A DNA stretch of 6,448 bases from Pseudomonadota bacterium. GTDB lineage: Bacteria > Desulfobacterota > Desulfobulbia > Desulfobulbales > Desulfobulbaceae. The notes beneath the pieces are model-generated. The model was not told the DNA's origin. It searched no databases and saw only the letters and a list, made by a program, of their open reading frames with translations. The position numbers and the translations under genes were made by a program. Position 1 is the stretch's first letter. Every line of letters begins with the position of its first letter. The DNA is taken from contig WRKE01000194.1 of NCBI GenBank assembly GCA_009778235.1, positions 1 through 6,448 of the forward strand, given 5' to 3'. Shown one piece after another: positions 1 to 4,758 of the stretch.

Positions 1-317
1 TTTTCCTTGTTGGCCGTACCGTCAAGGGCCAGCATGGTGTTGTCGATCGTCACCTGTTGCGAAGACTCAAAGCCGAGCAGGGCCGGAGCAATGCGGTCGT
101 TGACGTTTTCGACCGCTTGGAGCACACCCTTGCCGTTATATCGTTTGGGGTCGCTGGTATCGCGCAACTCCAAGGCTTCGCGAGTTCCAGTGGATGCTCC
201 GGAAGGAACGGCCGCCCGTCCCATGGCGCCGGTTTCAAGATAGACTTCGACTTCAACCGTCGGATTTCCCCGGGAGTCAAGGATCTCCCTGGCAAGAATA
301 CCGGTAATTTCACTCAT
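1..317 (-). CDS. eno: Enolase (phosphopyruvate hydratase), N-terminal part, cut by the window edge
   Basis: Enolase interconverts 2-phosphoglycerate and phosphoenolpyruvate in glycolysis and gluconeogenesis in the cytoplasm; in many bacteria it also sits in RNA-degrading complexes. The frame is open from the ATG at 317 to the left edge and gives 105 residues, about a quarter of the usual 420-430. Family landmarks are clear: ILDSRGNPTVEVEV at about residues 12-25, the mobile active-site loop VPSGASTG at 37-44 (Ser42 matches the loop serine of E. coli enolase), GKGVLQAVENVN, and LDGTANK near the edge. The start is supported by a GGAG ribosome binding site 8 nt upstream and by the normal family N-terminus. 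The catalytic Lys, the Mg2+ ligands and the barrel domain lie outside the window. Only 39 nt separate it from the pilC stop, so it is probably cotranscribed with pilC, although a promoter inside pilC cannot be excluded. Nothing visible suggests a pseudogene. Confidence 0.96.
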   Translation of the reverse strand, partial: MSEITGILAREILDSRGNPTVEVEVYLETGAMGRAAVPSGASTGTREALELRDTSDPKRYNGKGVLQAVENVNDRIAPALLGFESSQQVTIDNTMLALDGTANKE

Positions 318-356
318 GACAATGTCTCCGAACTTGTGAACGTTTTTTTGGGGCCG

Positions 357-1568
357 TCAGCCACCGACCACGCTGGCAATCTTGAATATCGGCAGATACA
401 TGGCCACAACAAGCCCGCCGATCAGGCCACCGAGAAATACCATCATAAAAGGCTCGATCATGGCGGTCAAGTTCTGAACCGCTTGATCAACCTCCTCGTC
501 GTAAAAATCGGCGATTTTTTCCAGCATGGTATCTAGGGCGCCTACCGATTCGCCCACATTGATCATTTGGATGACCATGTTGGGAAAGACCCCTGATTCT
601 TCGAGGGGCTCGGCGATGGGTCGTCCTTCAGCGATACTTTCGGCAACCCGGATAACCGCCCGCTCGATGATCTTATTGCCCGCGGTTCGGGCAACCACCT
701 GCAGCGAGTCGAGAATAGGCACACCACTTTGCAGCAGAGTGCTCAAGGTTCTGGTGAACTTGGCCACCGCGACTCTTCGGACCAGGGGGCCCATGACCGG
801 CGACCAGAGAATCATGTTGTCTATTTTCAGCCGGCCTTTCTCCGTGTTGTATATCCTTTTGACGAGCAAGGTGAGGAGGAAAAAACCGATAATAATGAAG
901 ATGATGTAGGATTGGACGAAATTGCTCAGATCGATGACCAGTTGGGTCGGAGCCGGCAGGGCTGAACCGAAATCTTTGAACATCTTGTCAAAGACCGGGA
1001 CGACAAAGATCAGAATAACGGCCAGAATCAGCAGTGAGATGCCAAGACAGATCGCCGGGTAGGTCATGGCGCCTTTGATCTTTTTGTTTAAGGCCATGGC
1101 CTTTTCTTTGAAAACAGCCAACCGGGCGAGAATGGTGTCGAGAATACCGCCCAGCTCGCCCGCCTCGATCATGTTGGCATACAAGCTGTCGAAGATTTTC
1201 GGGTGCTTGCGCATGGAGTCGGCCAGGGTCGTTCCGGTCTCGACATCGCTTTGAATGGTGGTGAGGACAGTCTTAAAGGTGGCGTTGGCTTGCTGTTTGC
1301 CCAAGATTTGCAAAGATTGGACCAGGGGCAGACCGGCATCGATCATGGTGGAAAGCTGGCGGGTGAAAATGACCAGGTCCTTGCCGGTAACCTTGGGCTT
1401 GAACAACTTGATGTTTTCGAGAAGATCCTTTGGCTTTGGCTTGATGGTCGGATTATCGATCCGCATCCGTCGGAGTTGGGCGCGGGCCCCTGCTTCATCA
1501 ATGGCTTCGACTTCGCCTTTGCGTTTTTCGCCAAAGCTGTTTTTTCCCTTCCAAATGTAGATAGGCAT
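357..1568 (-). CDS. pilC: Type IV pilus inner-membrane platform protein PilC (type II secretion F family)
   Basis: PilC/GspF proteins are the inner-membrane platform on which the PilB and PilT ATPases act to assemble or retract pilin fibres. The protein is 403 aa, the usual length. Two T2SS-F repeats are visible: residues about 65-190 (from KDLVIFTRQLSTMIDAG, with MIEAGELGGILDT at 133-145) and the second half (from FTRTLSTLLQSGVPILDSL, with MINVGESVGALDT). Hydrophobic segments at about 172-190, 221-236 and 371-391 give the expected three-helix topology. The N-terminus MPIYIWKG and the VEAIDEAGARAQLRR segment are typical of PilC. I chose the ATG at 1568 because a CCGGAGAG ribosome binding site lies 8 nt upstream; an in-frame ATG at 1664 would add 32 atypical residues with no good ribosome binding site. 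No pilB, pilT, pilD or pilin gene lies in the window, so assignment to pili rather than type II secretion rests on similarity. The eno gene follows after 39 nt. Confidence 0.93.
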   Translation of the reverse strand: MPIYIWKGKNSFGEKRKGEVEAIDEAGARAQLRRMRIDNPTIKPKPKDLLENIKLFKPKVTGKDLVIFTRQLSTMIDAGLPLVQSLQILGKQQANATFKTVLTTIQSDVETGTTLADSMRKHPKIFDSLYANMIEAGELGGILDTILARLAVFKEKAMALNKKIKGAMTYPAICLGISLLILAVILIFVVPVFDKMFKDFGSALPAPTQLVIDLSNFVQSYIIFIIIGFFLLTLLVKRIYNTEKGRLKIDNMILWSPVMGPLVRRVAVAKFTRTLSTLLQSGVPILDSLQVVARTAGNKIIERAVIRVAESIAEGRPIAEPLEESGVFPNMVIQMINVGESVGALDTMLEKIADFYDEEVDQAVQNLTAMIEPFMMVFLGGLIGGLVVAMYLPIFKIASVVGG

Positions 1569-1623
1569 GAAGAACTCTCCGGGAAAATTCGTAAATGTTG
1601 GTAAGAGGTATGCGGATAACCTG

Positions 1624-1652
1624 TTGACAGAACCCAGGATAGTCTTTATAGA
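1624..1652 (+). promoter_or_regulatory. Candidate sigma70-type promoter for the PxxKW gene
   Basis: A perfect TTGACA -35 (1624-1629) is followed after 17 bp by a TATAGA -10 (1647-1652, 4 of 6). Transcription would start near 1659, giving a leader of about 100 nt before the ATG at 1761. The site lies inside the predicted pilC 5' leader, so the two promoters point towards each other. Confidence 0.5.
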
Positions 1653-1698
1653 TACTGCCTTCATGCATCACGACCGCGATGCTAGGACAATCATTTAA

Positions 1699-1727
1699 AT
1701 TGTAGGGAAGTTTTTTTCCTGATTCAA
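1699..1727 (-). promoter_or_regulatory. Candidate sigma70-type promoter for pilC-eno
   Basis: Read on the minus strand, a TTGAAT -35 (1722-1727) and a TACAAT -10 (1699-1704) are separated by exactly 17 bp. The -10 matches consensus at 5 of 6 positions and the -35 at 4 of 6. Transcription would start near 1692 and leave a leader of about 125 nt before the pilC ATG at 1568. A short inverted repeat, ACAAT/ATTGT (1687-1691 and 1699-1703), surrounds the predicted start and could be an operator, though this is speculative. Seen by eye only. Confidence 0.6.
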
Positions 1728-1760
1728 GAAAAAGTTTATTTTTTTTCAGGAGTTGGCAAT

Positions 1761-2006
1761 ATGCAAGCGAGCAATGCGGCTAAATTCAGCGACGGGTCGT
1801 TTCTGCCGGTCATTGAGCAGTGCAATGGATGTGAACGAATCGTCGAAACCGAGGGCGGACGGTTTTGTGACACCTACATCAACCCACCGGTCAAATGGCG
1901 CCTGGGTATCTGTAATTTCGCAACGCATGCCAAGCCCGAAGTGAAGGTGGTGAAGATCCGCGTTAACCCATTGAAAGCCGCCAAGCGGGCGTCTCGCCGG
2001 AAATAG
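1761..2006 (+). CDS. Small cysteine-rich protein of the PxxKW type, function unknown
   Basis: This 81-aa protein has four cysteines: a CxxC pair at 21/24 (EQCNGCERI), then Cys36 (GGRFC) and Cys51 (GICNFATH). Between the last two sits the motif PPVKW (42-46), which gives the PxxKW family its name. The spacing suggests a metal site or disulfide pairs, but no reaction is known to me. The C-terminus is strongly basic (KAAKRASRRK), which would fit nucleic acid or ribosome contact; that is inference. There is no signal peptide and no membrane segment, so it is probably cytoplasmic. The start is set by a clear AGGAG at 1748-1752, 8 nt before the ATG. It is monocistronic, with its own candidate promoter upstream and an intrinsic terminator about 100 nt downstream. 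As I recall, the family occurs mainly in Desulfobacterota, and I have no record of an experimental role. The gene call is firm; the family name comes from motif recognition. Confidence 0.85.
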   Translation: MQASNAAKFSDGSFLPVIEQCNGCERIVETEGGRFCDTYINPPVKWRLGICNFATHAKPEVKVVKIRVNPLKAAKRASRRK

Positions 2007-2104
2007 CGCTTACCCTGTACGCGGAGAAGGTTTTTTTATTTGTTGGCAAGCCCCGCTCCTGAGCCCTCCTCGCCTCAACAATTTTTCCATTCACGTCACT
2101 TGTG

Positions 2105-2154
2105 CTACCCGAATTCCCTCCGGTCCGGAGCAAGGAAATCGGGTAGTTTTTTTT
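2105..2154 (+). terminator. Strong intrinsic terminator
   Basis: A 13-bp stem with one mismatch is formed by 2105-2117 (CTACCCGAATTCC) and 2134-2146 (GGAAATCGGGTAG). A second hairpin, CTCCGG-T-CCGGAG (2118-2130), sits at its tip. Eight T residues follow directly at 2147-2154. No T-run follows the hairpin on the minus strand, so it acts on plus-strand transcription, most likely ending the PxxKW mRNA and shielding the tail-to-tail yggS end. Confidence 0.9.
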
Positions 2155-2299
2155 GGGGGCACGATGTGCAGCCTGAGCTGAGGGGCAGTGCAAATGGCTG
2201 AGAGCCTCGGGTGTCGTCCGGACGCCGCTGCCGGATTTCAACCTTGCTGTAGCCGGTCTTGCCTTTTCTGGCGCGGCCCCAAGACAATTTTTTCTGCAC

Positions 2300-2314
2300 T
2301 TATCCACAGGATAA
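2300..2314. promoter_or_regulatory. DnaA-box sequence within a small palindrome
   Basis: TTATCCACA (2300-2308) matches the high-affinity E. coli DnaA box exactly. It forms half of the inverted repeat TTATCC-ACA-GGATAA (2300-2314). It is a single box without visible neighbours, an AT-rich unwinding region or dnaA/dnaN genes, so it is not an origin. It could be a titration or regulatory site, or chance. Confidence 0.35.
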
Positions 2315-2369
2315 TCCCCAAAAAACCTCAAGGATAGGCGGCAGGGCTGCAGGGTGCCGTCCGGGTAAT

Positions 2370-3065
2370 CTACACCTGTCTCGAGCCGAACAGGGCTGAG
2401 CCCACCCTGACCAAGGTTGCCCCCTCCTCAATTGCCACCGCATAATCGTTGGACATCCCCATGGAAAGCTCGACCGCCGCGTTGTCGGCAAAAAGGCCAC
2501 GCGAGGCGAGTTGTTCGGCCAGTTGCCGCAAGGCGCTGAACAAGGGGCGGCTTTGTTCCGGGTCAGGCGAGTAGGGCGGCATGGTCATCAGTCCAAAGAC
2601 ACGAAGGCTGGTTTCGCCGCTGATTTTTCGCAGCAGGGTCTCGGCCGCTTCAGGAAGCACCCCTGATTTCTGCGGCTCCCGCCCGATGTTGACCTGGAGA
2701 AGGATGGAGAGGGTTTTGCCGAGCAAGCGGGCATGGCTGTCCAGGGCAGCCGCCACCTTCCATCGGTCAACTGTTTCGATGACCTCGAAAAGCTCCGCCG
2801 CCTGCCTGGCTTTGTTGCTCTGGAGGCGTCCGATGAAATGCCATTTGAGGCTTGGGGGCAGCCGGGTCATTTTATCGGCCGCCTCCTGGATATAGTTCTC
2901 GCCAAACAGCGTCTGACCAGCCTGTACTGCCTCGGCTATCAACTCGATGTCCACGGTTTTGCTGACCGCAACCAGCTTGATTTCCCTGGGATTTCTGCCG
3001 GCTTTTCGGGCCGATCGGGCAATGGTTTCCTGAATATGGGCAAGATTATCTCGGACCATGATCAT
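2370..3065 (-). CDS. yggS: YggS/PROSC family pyridoxal phosphate homeostasis protein
   Basis: YggS proteins bind pyridoxal 5'-phosphate in a single alanine-racemase-like TIM barrel and help control PLP and amino-acid/keto-acid balance; no catalytic turnover is firmly established. The protein is 231 aa, normal for the family. PLP-binding and family motifs appear in order: KLVAVSKT with Lys36 (the Schiff-base lysine, same number as E. coli), FGENYIQE, KWHFIGRLQSNK, VNIGREPQKSG, FGLMTMPP, and LSMGMSNDY followed by EEGATLVRVGSALFG. The gene begins inside the end of tatD (20-nt overlap) and has no visible Shine-Dalgarno sequence, so translation probably depends on coupling. I chose the ATG at 3065; the ATG at 3059 would give 229 aa and is almost as likely. 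A longer open frame back to 3125 only adds proline-rich residues read out of the tatD sequence. All key residues are present. Confidence 0.95.
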   Translation of the reverse strand: MIMVRDNLAHIQETIARSARKAGRNPREIKLVAVSKTVDIELIAEAVQAGQTLFGENYIQEAADKMTRLPPSLKWHFIGRLQSNKARQAAELFEVIETVDRWKVAAALDSHARLLGKTLSILLQVNIGREPQKSGVLPEAAETLLRKISGETSLRVFGLMTMPPYSPDPEQSRPLFSALRQLAEQLASRGLFADNAAVELSMGMSNDYAVAIEEGATLVRVGSALFGSRQV

Positions 3066-3885
3066 CACGGGTGAGTTGAAACAGCCGAACAGCATTGGCG
3101 GTGGTGGCCAGGGCCACCTGGTCAAGGGAGATTTTTTTTAATTCAGCCACCTTGTGGGCGGTCAGCAGGAGTAATTTCGGTTCGTTGCGCTTGCCGCGGC
3201 AGGGAACCGGGGCCAGGTAGGGGCCGTCAGTCTCCAGCAGCAGGTGCTTCAGGTTAATGGTCCGGACCACCTCGTGTAAGGCATGGGCGTTGGCAAAGGT
3301 GACCACTCCGGGAATCGAGATCATAAAGCCGAAATCGATCATGGTTTCGGCCAGTCGCCGGTCACCCGAAAAACAGTGCATAACCCCTCCTTTGGGAAAA
3401 GGCCCGGCTTCCTTGATCAGGCGACATACCTCCCCGTGGGCTTCGCGGTCATGGATCACCACCGGCAGGCCGAGTTCCTTGGCAAGGTGCAACTGGGCGG
3501 AAAAGGCCCGCAACTGCATCTCCCGGGGTGCGTAATTCCTGGCATAATCAAGCCCGATTTCGCCGTAGCCGACCACCAGCCGGTGGGCCGCCAGGTCGGC
3601 GATCCGACGCAGGTTGGCGGGTGTAGCTGTCCGGGCGTCATGGGGATGGATACCCACGGTGGCGTAAATGGTGGGGATGCGCTCGGCCAGCGACACGGCC
3701 TGCCTGGAACTGGACAGGTTGACTCCGATGGTGACGATCCGCTTGACCCCGTGCAGGGCCGCGGATTGAAGGACCTCGTTCAAATCAATCGAATAGTCGC
3801 CCATGTCCAGGTGGCAATGGGTGTCAACGAGTTCCGCTTGCGCTGAAAGCGCGGGAAGTGAGGTGGAAAGTGTTGCTGGTTGCAT
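3046..3885 (-). CDS. tatD: TatD family metal-dependent hydrolase (putative DNase)
   Basis: TatD-type proteins are TIM-barrel metallohydrolases of the amidohydrolase superfamily; characterised members act as 3'-5' DNases, and the physiological role here is unknown. The 279-aa protein carries every metal ligand expected: His23 and His25 in DTHCHLD, Glu109 in GEIGLD, His145 in VIHDREA, His170 in MHCFSG and Asp220 in ETDGPYLAP. It has about 17 residues before the barrel, slightly more than usual. The ATG at 3885 is the only ATG, GTG or TTG between the upstream in-frame stop and the first motif, yet it has no clear ribosome binding site. It is the first gene of a two-gene unit with yggS. The promoter should lie in 3886-4035, where only a poor candidate is visible (-35 TTTTAA at 4011-4016, -10 TATGTT at 3988-3993, read on the minus strand). 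Which TatD subfamily it belongs to cannot be decided by eye. Confidence 0.95.
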   Translation of the reverse strand: MQPATLSTSLPALSAQAELVDTHCHLDMGDYSIDLNEVLQSAALHGVKRIVTIGVNLSSSRQAVSLAERIPTIYATVGIHPHDARTATPANLRRIADLAAHRLVVGYGEIGLDYARNYAPREMQLRAFSAQLHLAKELGLPVVIHDREAHGEVCRLIKEAGPFPKGGVMHCFSGDRRLAETMIDFGFMISIPGVVTFANAHALHEVVRTINLKHLLLETDGPYLAPVPCRGKRNEPKLLLLTAHKVAELKKISLDQVALATTANAVRLFQLTRDDHGPR

Positions 3886-4004
3886 TGAAAGAGGCGATGT
3901 CTTTTGTGTTTGTCAATGGTTAAGGCAACGCCGGCCCGCTTAACGATGGCGTTCTGCGCCCATCTGAGCGGCGAATAGCGGCCTTTTAACATAGTGAATG
4001 TTTA

Positions 4005-4033
4005 TTGACATTAAAACCTTTATTTTTTACAAC
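4005..4033 (+). promoter_or_regulatory. Candidate sigma70-type promoter for the lipoprotein-coaBC-darP operon
   Basis: A perfect TTGACA -35 (4005-4010) is followed after 17 bp, mostly A/T, by TACAAC (4028-4033, 4 of 6). The predicted start is near 4040. It lies in a conspicuously AT-rich patch between the divergent tatD and lipoprotein genes, and it implies an untranslated leader of about 230 nt. Confidence 0.55.
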
Positions 4034-4267
4034 TGGTTGTCATGGTTTTCCTTCCGTATTTTCACCTGGCCCCAAGAGTGATCTTGGGACGCCCATGTTC
4101 CCAACCCGACTGATAATGCCGTTTGCAGGCATGGTGCCCAGTTTGTAAGAGGGAAATGATTGGATGAAAACCGGTAAGGAAGAGGTGATCGGGAGGAGTC
4201 CCCCGGTGTGGTGTCGCTCTGGCAAGAGGACGATGCTGTTTCCTTGTTGAATCAAAGGAGTGGTCAA
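4034..4267 (+). other. Long leader of the lipoprotein mRNA with several hairpins
   Basis: No clear gene is present. Visible structures are CCCAAGA-gtga-TCTTGGG (4071-4088, extendable with GGC/GCC at 4068-4070 and 4091-4093), ATGCC-gtttgca-GGCAT (4116-4132), and ACCGG/CCGGT (4170-4174 with 4203-4207) enclosing GGG/CCC (4191-4193 with 4200-4202). A 28-codon open frame (4164-4250) has AGAGGG at 4148-4153, 10 nt before its ATG, and ends 17 nt before the lipoprotein ATG. I could not match the leader to a known riboswitch class. Whether it is regulatory is inference. Confidence 0.4.
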
Positions 4268-4753
4268 ATGCAAAAAGCAAAAAATATGCAATGGGTTCTT
4301 TTTTTGGGCATGGTCTTGGCGTTGATGCTCACCGGTGGCTGTGCGAATAGAAACGTGGTGGGATCTGATACTACAGGGGCGCCGCAACTGAGCAATTTTG
4401 CCGATGACATCAGGGATATACCGATTCCGGGTGAACTTGAGTGGGACCGGAAGGGCTCAATGGTGATCAAAACCGAATCGTTCCGCGGCGGTATTTTCAC
4501 CTACAAAGGCCGGGTGGAGGTTATGTCGCTCAAGGATTATATGGTTGCCTCCATGCAGGACAACAAGTGGCGGCTGGTGGGTGAAAGCGCTTCCAAGGAC
4601 ATTATGCTGGCCTTTGTCAAGCCCAACAAGACTTGCATGATGGTGATCGGCGAAGGTGTGCTGGGCAGGGCCGAGCTCAAACTGTATGTGGCCATCGATA
4701 AGACAGGCGGCGTCAGCGGCGGCAGGGCCATGCAAGATTCCTACGCCCAATAA
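4268..4753 (+). CDS. Predicted lipoprotein of unknown function
   Basis: This 161-aa protein starts with a basic, then hydrophobic signal peptide (MQKAKNMQ, then WVLFLGMVLALML) ending in a lipobox-like LTGGC, which predicts lipid attachment at Cys25. Thr at -3 is less usual than Leu. Residue +2 is Ala, so by the E. coli rule the mature protein would go to the outer membrane. The mature part is about 137 aa: a short linker, an IPIPGELEWDRKGSM segment, then alternating strands and one helix (GGIFTYKGRVEVMSLKDYM, NKWRLVGES, IMLAFVKPNKTCMMVI), which looks like one small alpha/beta domain. The ATG at 4268 is supported by AAAGGAG at 4254-4260, 7 nt upstream; the in-frame upstream start at 4208 would bury the signal peptide. 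It heads an apparent operon, with coaBC beginning 5 nt after its stop. I do not recognise the family with certainty and give no function. Confidence 0.88.
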   Translation: MQKAKNMQWVLFLGMVLALMLTGGCANRNVVGSDTTGAPQLSNFADDIRDIPIPGELEWDRKGSMVIKTESFRGGIFTYKGRVEVMSLKDYMVASMQDNKWRLVGESASKDIMLAFVKPNKTCMMVIGEGVLGRAELKLYVAIDKTGGVSGGRAMQDSYAQ

Positions 4754-4758
4754 TTTCT

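Larger units (their letters stand above)
2007..2369. other. Gene-free intergenic stretch between the PxxKW gene and yggS
   Basis: Apart from the terminator at 2105-2154, no convincing gene is seen here. A T-run at 2031-2037 follows the PxxKW stop without a clear hairpin. The segment 2155-2280 is GC-rich and can form several short helices (for example 2184-2190 with 2226-2232, enclosing 2196-2206 and 2211-2225). A perfect TTATCCACA lies at 2300-2308. On the minus strand just past the yggS stop, a bulged hairpin around 2336-2362 is followed, after a gap, by a run of six T, which would be only a weak terminator for tatD-yggS. Short open frames crossing this region run through the terminator stem and have no ribosome binding site. 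Confidence 0.6.

Noticed and set aside
1569..1664. 32-residue N-terminal extension of PilC from the ATG at 1664
   Set aside because: No ribosome binding site, residues unlike PilC N-termini, and a strong GGAG site 8 nt before the ATG at 1568.
1753..1769. sigma54-like GG-N10-GC element (TTGGCA...AAGC)
   Set aside because: It overlaps the ribosome binding site spacing and start codon of the PxxKW gene, and the -12 half does not match TTGC.
2182..2220. TPP riboswitch-like GGCTGAGA
   Set aside because: The second conserved TPP half (GAACCTGA and the following pyrophosphate-sensor motif) is missing and no thiamine gene is nearby.
2225..2250. tRNA T-arm-like GGTTGAAATCC on the minus strand
   Set aside because: The flanking stem does not pair and no acceptor, D or anticodon arms are found.
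2105..2299. 64-codon minus-strand frame starting with GTG
   Set aside because: Its last third is the complement of the plus-strand terminator, and GGA lies only 3-4 nt before the GTG. The first 30 codons look mildly protein-like, but there is no recognisable family.
1963..2331. 122-codon open frame on the minus strand
   Set aside because: It crosses the PxxKW gene and the terminator stem on the opposite strand, has no ribosome binding site and resembles no protein family.
3283..3846. 187-codon open frame antisense to tatD
   Set aside because: It is a shadow of tatD, which carries all its metal-ligand motifs on the other strand.
4060..4140. Resemblance to a c-di-GMP (GEMM) riboswitch through GGGACGC
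   Set aside because: The rest of the conserved core is absent, so the match is only a short string.
4208..4267. Upstream in-frame start for the lipoprotein
   Set aside because: It would place 20 polar residues before the signal peptide, and AAAGGAG sits correctly before the ATG at 4268.
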